DNA of 64,000 nucleotides from Idiomarina xiamenensis 10-D-4 (lineage in GTDB: Bacteria; Pseudomonadota; Gammaproteobacteria; Enterobacterales; Alteromonadaceae), in assembly GCF_000299895.1 (NCBI RefSeq), contig NZ_AMRG01000005.1:1-64000 (forward strand), written 5' to 3'. This document shows positions 38,109-46,210 of this stretch, one piece after another; positions within the stretch are counted from its first letter, which is position 1, and each line of letters starts with the position of its first letter. Both the position numbers and the translations under genes were made by a program. The notes under the pieces are model-generated. The model searched no databases and had not been told where the DNA came from. It was given only the letters and a program-made list of their open reading frames with translations.

Positions 38109-39143
38109 ATGGCATCGCCCATTTCATCACAATCAACGTCCGCTATGGCGGCATCTGGCAGCGTATTAAAACGCCGTCATACAGGCGCAACAATCACGCC
38201 CGACCATCTTTGCCGATGGCTTTGTGAGCTGCCGCTGGCAGACGTTAATGCGACGCGTCGGTTACCCATTATGCAGGCCTTAAGACGTGTGCTTAGCGGC
38301 GATAATCGACAGCTATCGACAGCCACCATCGCTAATTTAGTACGCTTAGCACAGTATTTATGTGACTGGCCTTTACTGAAACGCTTAACGTCACTGCCAC
38401 AGTGGGATTGGCAGCTACCACTGTGGTTACAGGCCGACGTCCAGATGGGTGATTTTGAACAGGCGCAAGCGCGATTAGATGATGCTGCCGAACAGCATCC
38501 GCAAGCGCCATTACTGAGCTTATTGCAACAGGAGTTTGCCCAGTATCGCAGTCAGTCGCGGTATCCGCCGGCATTAATGCGTCATGGCGCTATAAGTTTA
38601 ACGCCATTGGCGGCGCATCACGTTAACGATTTCGCTTGGCAATTCGCTGATAAAAGTATTGCCGAGCTGTGTAACCTGCCGAGCTTTAGCAACCCACAAC
38701 AATGGTTACAGTGGCTTTACCGTTGCCAACAAGAGCCCGAACGCCACCAGTTTGCCATTATGCACAGCGCGTTTGGCATGATTGGCTCGGTCTGCTTGCA
38801 AGTGTTCGATGAGTTGGGCTTTTTTTATTACTGGCTGGGTAAAGACTTTCAAGCACAAGGTTTTGGTCCGCAGGCGGTTAACTTGCTGATAACGTTGGGG
38901 CAGCGTCAGTTAGGTATGCAACGTTGTTACGCCAAGGTGTATGCGCACAACCTTAATTCACAAAAGGCGCTAAAAAAATTGCAGTTTGAGTATTTACCAT
39001 TGCGTGCCGAAGCCCCCAACGCGCAAGAGCGTTTTTATCACCGAGGCCCGCACCAAACCCGTATTCGCCATTTTGTCGACCTCGAACAGCTATTGCAGCG
39101 CTTAAATTCGGGCATTGAGCTAAGCCCTAAAATTGTCGTTTAA
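38109..39143 (+). CDS. GNAT-family acetyltransferase with N-terminal helical domain, R-body regulon
   Basis: About 344 aa. The C-terminal half is a GNAT fold: GAISLTPLAAHHVNDF, QFAIMHSAFGMIGSVCLQ, FFYYWLGKDFQAQGFGPQAV (acetyl-CoA loop region) and AHNLNSQKALKKLQFEY. The first 150 residues are helical, with TPR-like spacing (WLQADVQMGDFEQAQARLDDAAEQHPQAPLL). The ATG at 38109 has GGAG just upstream; a second ATG lies 12 bp earlier. A consensus sigma-54 promoter and its own terminator make it a single-gene unit beside the R-body cluster, suggesting it modifies R-body proteins; that is inference. Confidence 0.8.
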   Translation: MASPISSQSTSAMAASGSVLKRRHTGATITPDHLCRWLCELPLADVNATRRLPIMQALRRVLSGDNRQLSTATIANLVRLAQYLCDWPLLKRLTSLPQWDWQLPLWLQADVQMGDFEQAQARLDDAAEQHPQAPLLSLLQQEFAQYRSQSRYPPALMRHGAISLTPLAAHHVNDFAWQFADKSIAELCNLPSFSNPQQWLQWLYRCQQEPERHQFAIMHSAFGMIGSVCLQVFDELGFFYYWLGKDFQAQGFGPQAVNLLITLGQRQLGMQRCYAKVYAHNLNSQKALKKLQFEYLPLRAEAPNAQERFYHRGPHQTRIRHFVDLEQLLQRLNSGIELSPKIVV

Positions 39144-39178
39144 TCATTCAAGCCAAGTCGTTTAGCGGAACTCGTCGA

Positions 39179-39203
39179 AAGCGCCTGATAGGCGCTTTTT
39201 TTT
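39179..39203 (+). terminator. Rho-independent terminator of the acetyltransferase gene
   Basis: Stem AAGCGCC/GGCGCTT, TGATA loop, followed by a long T-run. Confidence 0.88.
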
Positions 39204-39418
39204 AAGCCAGTGAGCTAAATTTAGGCGTCTTGCGCTTGGTTGTAATAGTCCTTTGCGGGGCTCGGGCTTGGTCGATCTACTCCACTTTTTATCACCATTA
39301 TAGGTGGTTTTATCCCTTCCTTTGCCTGCTTAAGCATATCACTGGGTTGTTGATAACCCTTTTTAGATCATTCGGTTAGCAAAATAAAAACAAAAAAATA
39401 ATGATTGGCTATGACCTC
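39204..39418. other. Intergenic region upstream of the 638-aa gene
   Basis: About 215 bp before the sigma-54 promoter, with an A-rich tract (39381-39400) that could bend DNA between an upstream activator site and the promoter. No gene seen. Confidence 0.4.
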
Positions 39419-39433
39419 TGGTATGTAACTTGC
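39419..39433 (+). promoter_or_regulatory. Sigma-54 promoter (-24/-12) of the 638-aa gene
   Basis: TGGTAT-GTAAC-TTGC, with GG and GC exactly 10 bp apart; two mismatches in the -24 box relative to TGGCAC. A weaker second candidate (TGGCTC-N5-GGGC) lies at 39454-39468. Confidence 0.6.
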
Positions 39434-39498
39434 GATTTCTTCGTGTCGGTCGCTGGCTCAGGTTGGGCAGCGCTTCTTTTTACGCTACGGGGTGTGTT

Positions 39499-41415
39499 AT
39501 GTCTGATTTATATATCGGTTTCATGGATGAAGAAGTTCGTCCGATTTTGTCGGCCTTGTTTGCCGAAGGCTGGAATGTATTGGTGATCGAGCGCGGTAAC
39601 GTGAACCCGACCGGCACCCTGTTTGAACGCCCCATCGCCAACTACCAAGGCAAGGTGATGTGGAAGGGTTGGGTTGGCATGGATACCGATGGCGATTTTA
39701 TTTCGCTGCCGAATACGGTTAAAGCGCCGGACAACTTCAACCCGAACAGAGCACAATGGCTAACGGTGTTTCAGGAGGTGTTGTACGGCAACCTGCTGGA
39801 TGTGTTTAATAAGCTACCGGCGCGTATCTTAGAAACCGAAGGCAACCGCACCGTAAAGCGTAAGTTAGGGTTGCTGCCGTCGTTGTCGATTCTCTATATG
39901 GGCAAAGCCAGCGGTCGTGATTCCGGCTTGCCGACCAAAATTCTGGTGCGCTCGCCAGAAATGGGGCTGCAACCGGGTCTGATCCGCACCCAGTTACGCG
40001 GTATCTTAAAAGCTTTGAAAGGAGCTTCGAACGCCACCAAACCCAGCCAGCGCGGTAACAGCTCGGTGAACATCTGGAGTTATGGCGCCGGCGGTGCTTT
40101 TCGCGACATCGGTCAGCCGCTTCCTGCCGGTGGTCCCGGCGAGGTTTGGAACGTGCTGGGTAGCGTGATGATGGGAGTCGAGCGGGATAAGGCGGCGGAA
40201 CTGGGGCGTGAGAAAGTCGGCCAACGTTCGTTGTATACCGGCATCATCAATTACGCTTCTCGCGAGCAATACTGTCAGTTTTATGAAACCCCAACTTTTT
40301 ATGATATTGCCGGAGCACGGCAGCTCGTCGAACAAACCTTTATCGCGCAATCCACAGAACAAACTTCGCAACTGTATAAGCTTATTGCGTCGACGCAAAC
40401 GGTTATTTCAGCGCAACAAAACGGGGTGCCAGCCGAGCGCAGCGCGGTAACCATCTCGTCCAACAGTTTTATGGGGCATAACGTTAAACAAGCCGCTAAC
40501 CAATATGGGCTGCACGGTGACGCTAACATGGAAGATTTTCATCTGTTAAAGCTGATTCACTCCATGGATGCGGCGCAAACTCATTATACCTCGGTCAAGA
40601 GTATCGAGAATCGCTACCCCACGCTGGCTGCCAGCAAAATTGTGCGTATCGATGCCGACCCTTTTAATATTCCTAACCCGGTAAAAGCTGCATTTGGCCC
40701 GGTTCGCGAACCGAACGAGCCACCGGTAATGCCTTGGGTGTTAGCTTCAGAACAATATGCAGCAATCCTAGCTTGGGGACTACAAGGCTTAGAGTTGACT
40801 CAGGCGCCAGCTGCCGTCTATCTGGGGTTTGACGCCAACGCTGTCGGCAACCAAAAGGTCAATCCGAGCGCAGCAATTACTGAACATGGCTGTTTTATCC
40901 CGCAAACATCGGCGAATGTAAATCTGCAAGGGAACCATAGCAAACTTTATCTGAACGCCTTTTGCTTAGAAGTTGCACAAGACATGCTGAACGAATTCGG
41001 CAGTTGGATCGATAAGCTCGGAAAACTGAAAGCGCAGCCAGAAAAGTTTGCCGAAGTCGCTCGTAGTAATCCGTTTAACGCGCCGCTGGTCAATGACCCT
41101 GAGCTGGGGGAATTTTTACCCTTAGAAACATGCTATTCGAAAATTCGGTCGTTGGCCGGTAAAGCTGAGCAAGAAGGGCTGCTAAACGACCAGCTTGCGT
41201 CCTTTATCAATAACCTGAAAACCTTCTTGCAGATCGCCGGCGAAAATCTTCCCATCTGGGCGCGTGGTGGCTGGGGCGCTGACAGCAATCAGCTGTATAG
41301 TGCGGCCAACGCCAAACTGGTGGATGCGACCTTAGACCGTTTTATCTACAAAGCCAATAACACCATCGTGTTAGAAAACCGTGCGCAAGAAGCGGTAACG
41401 AACTGGTTTGTATAG
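39499..41415 (+). CDS. Unknown 638-aa protein of the R-body cluster
   Basis: I do not recognise this protein. The ATG at 39499, preceded by GGGGTG, is used instead of an upstream in-frame start at 39430 because the sigma-54 promoter overlaps the latter. There is no signal peptide or membrane helix. It opens MSDLYIGFMDEEVRPILSAL and has WSYGAGGAFRDIGQPLPAGG near residue 193 and NLPIWARGGWGADSNQLYSA near the C terminus. The middle is rich in Q, N and A, like other cluster proteins. It is followed 11 bp later by a 192-aa gene. The sigma-54 promoter and position point to a role in R-body assembly, packaging or deployment. Confidence 0.75.
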   Translation: MSDLYIGFMDEEVRPILSALFAEGWNVLVIERGNVNPTGTLFERPIANYQGKVMWKGWVGMDTDGDFISLPNTVKAPDNFNPNRAQWLTVFQEVLYGNLLDVFNKLPARILETEGNRTVKRKLGLLPSLSILYMGKASGRDSGLPTKILVRSPEMGLQPGLIRTQLRGILKALKGASNATKPSQRGNSSVNIWSYGAGGAFRDIGQPLPAGGPGEVWNVLGSVMMGVERDKAAELGREKVGQRSLYTGIINYASREQYCQFYETPTFYDIAGARQLVEQTFIAQSTEQTSQLYKLIASTQTVISAQQNGVPAERSAVTISSNSFMGHNVKQAANQYGLHGDANMEDFHLLKLIHSMDAAQTHYTSVKSIENRYPTLAASKIVRIDADPFNIPNPVKAAFGPVREPNEPPVMPWVLASEQYAAILAWGLQGLELTQAPAAVYLGFDANAVGNQKVNPSAAITEHGCFIPQTSANVNLQGNHSKLYLNAFCLEVAQDMLNEFGSWIDKLGKLKAQPEKFAEVARSNPFNAPLVNDPELGEFLPLETCYSKIRSLAGKAEQEGLLNDQLASFINNLKTFLQIAGENLPIWARGGWGADSNQLYSAANAKLVDATLDRFIYKANNTIVLENRAQEAVTNWFV

Positions 41416-41426
41416 GCAGCAGTCAG

Positions 41427-42005
41427 GTGATATCGGTGAATCAGGAAAGCCAACAGGCAACAGCACAGCAGACAGGATTTGATTACTTTCGTTTTCTCGA
41501 GCTGGTTGAGGTGCTGTTTCCACTGACATATGGGGTTGGTGGGGTAGGTGTACTGGTCAACCCCGACCGGGAGCAATTGATGCGCTGGGGCAAGTCGGTT
41601 AGCAGTTGGCTGCTAACCGACGCCAGTCAACGGCAAGCAACAGCGCTGCTGGAACATCAACAGTATGGTCAGTTATTGCAGGTTGTCGCGCGTCGTTACA
41701 GCACTTCTGAAGCCCCCGAAGCGGCACAGGGATTATTTGATTATGGCAAGGAGTATGAACGCCGAATTTTAATTCGCGACAGTTTAAAAACGTTATTTTT
41801 AATCGTCGAAGATTTTTATAAAACTCATCGACCTCAGCCATCTGTAAGTTCAACTATCGAGGTTGCCGCTGATCCGCCAAAAATGACGCAACAGACGTTA
41901 CCTGCGACGCTGAAAAAACATACTGAAACTGACGTCAAAGCGACGTCACATAAGCAAATTGACGTCACCGAAGAGGATTTTTGGGATATCGAATTTTTTG
42001 ACTAA
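41427..42005 (+). CDS. Unknown 192-aa protein with FDYxxEY module, R-body cluster
   Basis: A 192-aa protein of unknown function starting at GTG 41427 (GTG at 41436 also possible). The module APEAAQGLFDYGKEYERR near residues 94-111 recurs in the leftward 280-aa protein at 48206-49048 as APEAAQSWFDYQAEYQAR, so the two are related. The C terminus is an acidic aromatic tail (EEDFWDIEFFD), a possible docking peptide. Same transcription unit as the 638-aa protein. Confidence 0.7.
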   Translation: MISVNQESQQATAQQTGFDYFRFLELVEVLFPLTYGVGGVGVLVNPDREQLMRWGKSVSSWLLTDASQRQATALLEHQQYGQLLQVVARRYSTSEAPEAAQGLFDYGKEYERRILIRDSLKTLFLIVEDFYKTHRPQPSVSSTIEVAADPPKMTQQTLPATLKKHTETDVKATSHKQIDVTEEDFWDIEFFD

Positions 42006-42034
42006 TTCGATGTTGTTTTTTTGTGAATTAAGTG

Positions 42035-42081
42035 ACGAATTCAAAAAAGATAAGTACGAATTCAAAAGAAAATAAATTCGT
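42035..42081 (+). promoter_or_regulatory. Direct repeats upstream of the sigma-54 activator gene
   Basis: ACGAATTCAAAA occurs at 42035-42046 and 42056-42067, exactly 21 bp (two helical turns) apart, followed by an inverted AAATTCGT at 42074-42081. The phasing suggests a protein-binding site controlling the activator gene. Confidence 0.45.
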
Positions 42082-42123
42082 CCTCAACCTAAACTTATCC
42101 ACGCCATTTATGGAGAGTGACAG

Positions 42124-43110
42124 ATGGACTTTAAAAGTGATTTTGCAGCAGCTTATCCAGAAATATTACCCGGTGTGATAAGCCAAAACGTCGGCATGAA
42201 AAAAATTGCCGAATATATCGAAAAGATCGCAGTGAGCGACGGCGCAGTTTTTTTACACGGTGATACCGGCACCGGCAAAGAATTATTTGCCCGGGCTATT
42301 CATCGGTTAAGTGGTCGCAGCGGTCAATTAGTTAGTGTCAACTGCGGTGCGATACCCGAAAACCTGTTCGAGTCGCTATTTTTTGGGCACGACAAAGGCG
42401 CGTTTACCGGCGCCGATAAAAAACAGCATGGTTTTTTTCACCAAGCCAACCAAGGCACGCTATTTTTGGATGAAATTGGTGAGCTGCCGTTAATTCATCA
42501 GGCCAAGTTATTGCGGGTGTTAGAGAGTCGGCAATTTAGCCGTTTGGGCAGTAGCGATGTAGAAGTCTTCTCTGGCCGTATTGTTAGTGCTTCGCATGTG
42601 GATTTACGTGATCAAGTCGACCAGCGCCAGTTTCGAGAAGACCTTTGGTATCGGTTGAACTTGTTTGAGGTGGTGATCCCGCCGTTACAGCAGCGCCGTG
42701 ACGACATTCCGTTGTTGGCGCAGTTTTTCGCGCGCCAGTCGCAGCGCATTCGCTTGATGCCGTGTGCGCTTAAGTTGATGCAGTTTGCCGAGTGGCCAGG
42801 CAATATTCGGCAGTTAAAAAACACCGTCGACAAGCTGGCGGTGTTGGCTGATGAGCGCCACGTCACCTCGCAGGCGCTACGCCAGCTCAATATGTGTGAT
42901 AGCGATATCGACTGGGCCAGCAAGGTGGCTATGGAAATCATCGATATGCCGATTCATAACAAGCTGAAAACCATTCACGACGCGTTAATCGAGCAAGCGG
43001 TGATGATGACTCAGGGGAATAAGTCTGAGGCCGCGCGCTTGCTGGGCGTGCACCGCAAAGTCATTGAGCGTCGTTTAGCACAAATTCAAAACCGTGAGGT
43101 ATCGGTATGA
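42124..43110 (+). CDS. Sigma-54-dependent activator lacking a sensory domain, R-body cluster
   Basis: A 328-aa enhancer-binding protein. The AAA+ domain starts almost at once: Walker A GDTGTGKE at 46-53, the sigma-54 contact loop GAFTGA at 92-97, Walker B TLFLDE near 112-117. The C-terminal Fis-type helix-turn-helix is KSEAARLLGVHRKVIERRL. There is no receiver or GAF domain, as in PspF, so its activity must be set by its level or by a partner protein. It sits inside a cluster with four sigma-54 promoter matches and overlaps the next gene by 4 bp (ATGA). Confidence 0.92.
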   Translation: MDFKSDFAAAYPEILPGVISQNVGMKKIAEYIEKIAVSDGAVFLHGDTGTGKELFARAIHRLSGRSGQLVSVNCGAIPENLFESLFFGHDKGAFTGADKKQHGFFHQANQGTLFLDEIGELPLIHQAKLLRVLESRQFSRLGSSDVEVFSGRIVSASHVDLRDQVDQRQFREDLWYRLNLFEVVIPPLQQRRDDIPLLAQFFARQSQRIRLMPCALKLMQFAEWPGNIRQLKNTVDKLAVLADERHVTSQALRQLNMCDSDIDWASKVAMEIIDMPIHNKLKTIHDALIEQAVMMTQGNKSEAARLLGVHRKVIERRLAQIQNREVSV

Positions 43111-43535
43111 GCTCACAACCGCCGAAAGCGCAAATTGCTGCCGAGGTCAACGCGCAAACCCAGCAATTGCGTCAAGATGCCAATAGCAGCTTGCAACAGT
43201 TACTCCAGCAACAGCAACGTAAGTTGCATGACATGGTGGCCGCTTTAAAGGCGCCGCAGGCTAGTGTTAACTCGAACGACGCTGAACCGATCAGCGCCGA
43301 ACAATTGACCGCAATGACCGAGCCAGCCCACGCTAACTTAGCCGTCATTCACGGCCAAAACCAAGTGCAGTTAGACGCCATCATGGCGCGCATTAATGCC
43401 AGCCTAGCGGCGCCATCGCCGCAAGACAATATTGCGGAACCGGCAAGCGCAGCCGCCAGTGACTCGGCGGAGGATGCCAACACAACAGGGGAAGCCAATG
43501 ACACAACAGCATCAAGCAAAGCATCGGCTGTTTGA
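43107..43535 (+). CDS. Unknown Q/A-rich coiled-coil protein, R-body cluster
   Basis: A 142-aa protein with no recognisable domain. Residues 10-50 (NAQTQQLRQDANSSLQQLLQ) look like a coiled coil; the last 40 are low-complexity A/S/E/T. Start overlaps the activator's stop (ATGA), and its end overlaps the next gene by 38 bp in another frame. Possible structural or regulatory partner of the activator; unproven. Confidence 0.65.
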   Translation: MSSQPPKAQIAAEVNAQTQQLRQDANSSLQQLLQQQQRKLHDMVAALKAPQASVNSNDAEPISAEQLTAMTEPAHANLAVIHGQNQVQLDAIMARINASLAAPSPQDNIAEPASAAASDSAEDANTTGEANDTTASSKASAV

Positions 43536-43833
43536 GACGCAACGCAACGCGCAAGGTGAATTTGAGTGTTATGCGGTCGCAGAAACGCGCGATGGCGATC
43601 AACAGCAAGCGACGCAAGAACCCGGCCAGGAACAGGCGCATCACCGTATTGATCCAGAGCTGGTGTTCAGTACAACGCCGGCTTGGGCATGGCAGGCTAA
43701 TGAGTTATTCCAACAAAGCTTAGCCAGCCAAGCCAATGGTGGCTACAGCGCTTACTTACGCCAAATGCGCGAGCAATTTGAACATATGCGGACCAACTTA
43801 CGTCAGCATATGCAAGCGCAGCAAAAGCGTTAA
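43498..43833 (+). CDS. Unknown 111-aa protein, R-body cluster
   Basis: The ATG at 43498, preceded by GGGGAAG, gives 111 aa. The segment DPELVFSTTPAWAWQANELFQQSL resembles RFGWYWQPADWLQQM in the leftward 83-aa protein (47936-48187), sharing W-x-W-Q and QQ. The rest is helical (YLRQMREQFEHMRTNLRQHM). Overlaps the preceding gene by 38 bp. Confidence 0.65.
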   Translation: MTQQHQAKHRLFETQRNAQGEFECYAVAETRDGDQQQATQEPGQEQAHHRIDPELVFSTTPAWAWQANELFQQSLASQANGGYSAYLRQMREQFEHMRTNLRQHMQAQQKR

Positions 43834-43844
43834 GCGAGGTTTTC

Positions 43845-44099
43845 ATGAGTGTCTCTATCGCCAACATTGTCGCCCAAGATCAGCAAGCCGCTACCGATCA
43901 AATGCAACAATTTGAAGCGTTTATTGCTGACAGTAAAGCCCTCAAAGGCGCGCTGCAACAGCAACAACAAGACGCCGACAAGCGCTATCAACAGCTGCAG
44001 ATATTGGTCGATAGTTTGCAGACGCCCGCTTCTGCTAATGGCTTGCAGCCGCCGATAACGCCGACTATAATGCCGCCTTGCAGCACGAAAGGTTGTTAA
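43845..44099 (+). CDS. Unknown coiled-coil protein, R-body cluster (probably frameshifted)
   Basis: The frame as read gives 84 aa: a Q-rich coiled coil (ATDQMQQFEAFIADSKALKG ... QQQQQDADKRYQQLQ), then a non-helical tail. A different frame continues from about 44040 as LAADNADYNAALQHERLLTA and ends at TGA 44204-44206, overlapping the next gene's ATG in an ATGA, just like the other genes in this operon. That frame has no start codon with a ribosome site. A one-base loss between 44036 and about 44097 would explain this; the intact protein would be about 121 aa. No homopolymer or slippery heptamer is seen there. Confidence 0.6.
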   Translation: MSVSIANIVAQDQQAATDQMQQFEAFIADSKALKGALQQQQQDADKRYQQLQILVDSLQTPASANGLQPPITPTIMPPCSTKGC

Positions 44100-44202
44100 C
44101 CGCGGCACAGTTAAGCAGCGCCGCTTCGGTGACTTACATCGATAACTCGGTCGCCGCCAGCGAGCAGTTTATGCAGCAGCGTGAAGACGCGGATGCAACG
44201 CC

Positions 44203-44499
44203 ATGAGTAACGCTAATAACGCCGCTAGCAGCAGCTCGGCACAAGAGCTGATTCAACCGCATATCAATCAGTCGGTGGCACAAGCGGTACAAAGTGCGGC
44301 CGACCTACTGCGTAATTTAAACACCATCGAAACCACTGTCATCGGTGTCGCCTCGGCGAGTTGGTTAGCCAATCCGGCAATGGTGGAGTACAAACAAATC
44401 ATCGAAAGCGCCACCGAAACTATTACCTTTGCCGCCGAAAACCTCGCCAAAGTCGGTCAGGCCGGGGCGCAGGTATTACAAGATTTAAAACCCGATTAA
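44203..44499 (+). CDS. Unknown 98-aa protein with WLxNP module, R-body cluster
   Basis: A 98-aa, mostly helical protein. Its ASWLANPAMVEYKQIIESA segment matches AKWLENPMMSEPYRDVIKSA in the 136-aa protein at 47437-47847, so the two are paralogous at least in this region. The opening (ELIQPHINQSVAQAVQSAADLL) is amphipathic. Function unknown. Confidence 0.65.
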   Translation: MSNANNAASSSSAQELIQPHINQSVAQAVQSAADLLRNLNTIETTVIGVASASWLANPAMVEYKQIIESATETITFAAENLAKVGQAGAQVLQDLKPD

Positions 44500-44512
44500 G
44501 TAGGAGGTCAGA

Positions 44513-44821
44513 ATGACTGAACAACAACATCAGCACAGCCAAGCAACGACCGCTGACAACGTGGCTGAAGATCCGGTTCAAGCTAGCGAGGCGCTATTGC
44601 AACAGGCCTTGTCGATGTTCGATATGCAGTCGGTAGCGCCAGTACAAGCGGCTTTTCCGCAGGTGATCAATGGCGATCAACCATTGCAAGCGGTAGCGTC
44701 GAATGCAGACCATGATGTTTGGTTACAATCGCTGATACCCGCTAGCGATGCCAACGACACAACAAACACCACCGCTGAGCAGGATCCGCTGCAGGCGATT
44801 CGAGCCATGTATGGCGAATGA
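44513..44821 (+). CDS. Unknown 102-aa protein, R-body cluster
   Basis: A 102-aa acidic, Q-rich protein with no recognised domain; central block EALLQQALSMFDMQSVAP. TAGGAGG precedes the ATG. Its end overlaps the next gene by 4 bp (ATGA). Part of the operon led by the sigma-54 activator. Confidence 0.65.
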   Translation: MTEQQHQHSQATTADNVAEDPVQASEALLQQALSMFDMQSVAPVQAAFPQVINGDQPLQAVASNADHDVWLQSLIPASDANDTTNTTAEQDPLQAIRAMYGE

Positions 44822-45432
44822 GTACTCGCTTATTCACCGTAGCCGAGCAAGGTTTGCTGCCGCAAGCCTTGCTTACCGCCAGCTTGCGCACGCCGCTGCG
44901 GAGCCGATTCAGCGATAGCTGGGGGCAATTACAACAACAACGCCCTAGCAGTTACCAAGACTGCTTGAGTTACGCATTGTCGCCACTGCCGCTGACAACC
45001 AGAGTCTACCCAGCAAGCTCGTCAAGCGCTGCACAAGCAACACAAAAAACTACCCGCCAACCGCTACGCGACGCGCAACTCTATTGGCAGCAGCTACACT
45101 TAAACGACGGCAGTCTGTGTTCGGAATTAATGGTGATGTGCTATCAGCACAGCCTCTACATCAGTTGCTTAAACTTGTTACCCGCTAGTTACGGCTTGTA
45201 TGCACCGCTACAGCCTAACCACGCCATGCGCTATATCGACCAGCTGTTACAACGCACGCTCAGTGCGGTTAGCGAAGCGGCGTTAATCAGCGGCTGCGAG
45301 TGGCTGGTTAGCACCTTGATCAATCCTAATCTAGCGGTGTTATTTAAACGCCACGGTTTTCGCCTTGCGGCTGGCGGTGGTGATGTGGTCGGTTTGCGCT
45401 TACCCGCGCGCTTTTGTCGACACCTGATTTAG
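44818..45432 (+). CDS. Unknown 204-aa protein, possibly a divergent acetyltransferase, R-body cluster
   Basis: A 204-aa protein, last gene of the activator operon. The second half (LMVMCYQHSLYISCLNLLP ... NPNLAVLFKRHGFRLAAGGG) follows the order of a GNAT fold: a beta4-like strand, then the N-x-x-L-x-x-L-F-K-R-x-G-F element near the end. The acetyl-CoA loop is not obvious, so enzyme activity is uncertain. Together with the gene at 38109 this would give the cluster two acetyltransferase-like proteins. Confidence 0.55.
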   Translation: MSTRLFTVAEQGLLPQALLTASLRTPLRSRFSDSWGQLQQQRPSSYQDCLSYALSPLPLTTRVYPASSSSAAQATQKTTRQPLRDAQLYWQQLHLNDGSLCSELMVMCYQHSLYISCLNLLPASYGLYAPLQPNHAMRYIDQLLQRTLSAVSEAALISGCEWLVSTLINPNLAVLFKRHGFRLAAGGGDVVGLRLPARFCRHLI

Positions 45433-45584
45433 CCGGGCATAGCCGTTTTAGTCCTGCCTACCGGCGCGACTGGCTGAAACGCGCCAAGTCGGTATGCAAG
45501 GCTCACCCTAGGCTGACCGGCTTTGAAACTAAAAACTATTTAAATAACAGTATCTTAAAATTATTTCGTGAAGTCTGATTGTAC
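45433..45584. other. Intergenic region before the rebB array promoter
   Basis: About 150 bp between the activator operon and the rebB array. It becomes AT-rich towards the sigma-54 promoter, suitable for bending or an upstream activator site. No gene seen. Confidence 0.4.
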
Positions 45585-45600
45585 TGGCACAGGTTCTGCA
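45585..45600 (+). promoter_or_regulatory. Sigma-54 promoter (-24/-12) of the rebB array
   Basis: TGGCAC-AGGTT-CTGCA, with GG and GC exactly 10 bp apart; one mismatch in the -12 box. It lies 66 bp before the first rebB start. Confidence 0.75.
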
Positions 45601-45665
45601 ATCTCTCTATCGAGCTTCGCGAGAGGCTTGTTTGGGTCATCAACAAAACGACAGGGAGATCTGTT

Positions 45666-45893
45666 ATGTCAAGTGCATCTATTCAGGGTGCAGTGGTTGA
45701 TGCGGTCACGATTGCTAACACCAAAGTGCTTGCGGAAGCACCGGCGATGGCAATGGCGAGCCTGTATCAGACCATCAGTAACTCGGTGGCGATGGCTGCG
45801 GCAAATGCCGTCTATGCGCAACAACAAGCAAATATTGTGCATCAGGCAGCAACCACACTGAGCGTGGCCAAGTTGCTAGCACAGAGCACTTAG
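45666..45893 (+). CDS. rebB: RebB-family R-body protein 1
   Basis: A 75-aa killing-trait (RebB) protein: AVVDAVTIANTKVLAEAPAM, then LYQTISNSVAMAAANAVYAQ and the QAATTLSVAKLL end. RebB-type proteins polymerise into R-bodies, coiled ribbons that unroll on a trigger such as low pH in Caedibacter. The ATG at 45666 has GGGAG 8 nt upstream; the longer frame is not conserved. First of four tandem paralogs. Confidence 0.9.
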   Translation: MSSASIQGAVVDAVTIANTKVLAEAPAMAMASLYQTISNSVAMAAANAVYAQQQANIVHQAATTLSVAKLLAQST

Positions 45894-45935
45894 ACAAGCG
45901 TTGATGAGCATCGTTAATCAATAGGAGATAGGTTT

Positions 45936-46169
45936 ATGTCTCAACCCGAAGCAGTAAATGGTGCCGTTGTCGATTCGGTCGCGGGTACTAACGTCTCAGT
46001 GGGTGCCAGCGCACCAGCAATGGCGATGGGCAATCTGTATCAAACGGTAGGTAACTCGGTCGCCATGGCCGCGGCTAACTCGGTGTATGCGCAGCAACAA
46101 GGCTGGGTTACCTCGCAGTCGGCTAGCACCTTGGGTGTTACCAAGCTGTTCAGTCAAAACAAAAGTTAA
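45936..46169 (+). CDS. rebB: RebB-family R-body protein 2 (variant class)
   Basis: A 77-aa RebB protein and the odd one of the four. IANTKVLAEAPAMAM is replaced by AGTNVSVGASAPAMAM, and QQQANV by QQQGWV. The rest (NLYQTVGNSVAMAAANSVYA, STLGVTKLFSQN) is conserved. In Caedibacter, R-bodies need two related proteins, RebA and RebB, so this copy may be the partner type. AGGAG precedes the ATG. Confidence 0.9.
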   Translation: MSQPEAVNGAVVDSVAGTNVSVGASAPAMAMGNLYQTVGNSVAMAAANSVYAQQQGWVTSQSASTLGVTKLFSQNKS

Positions 46170-46210
46170 GTCGTTTAGTTAAACCTTAAATCCAGTTAGG
46201 AGAATACCAC

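Noticed and set aside
39454-39468. Second sigma-54 promoter upstream of the 638-aa gene
   Set aside because: GG-N10-GC spacing fits, but the -12 box is GGGC; the site at 39419-39433 with TTGC is better.
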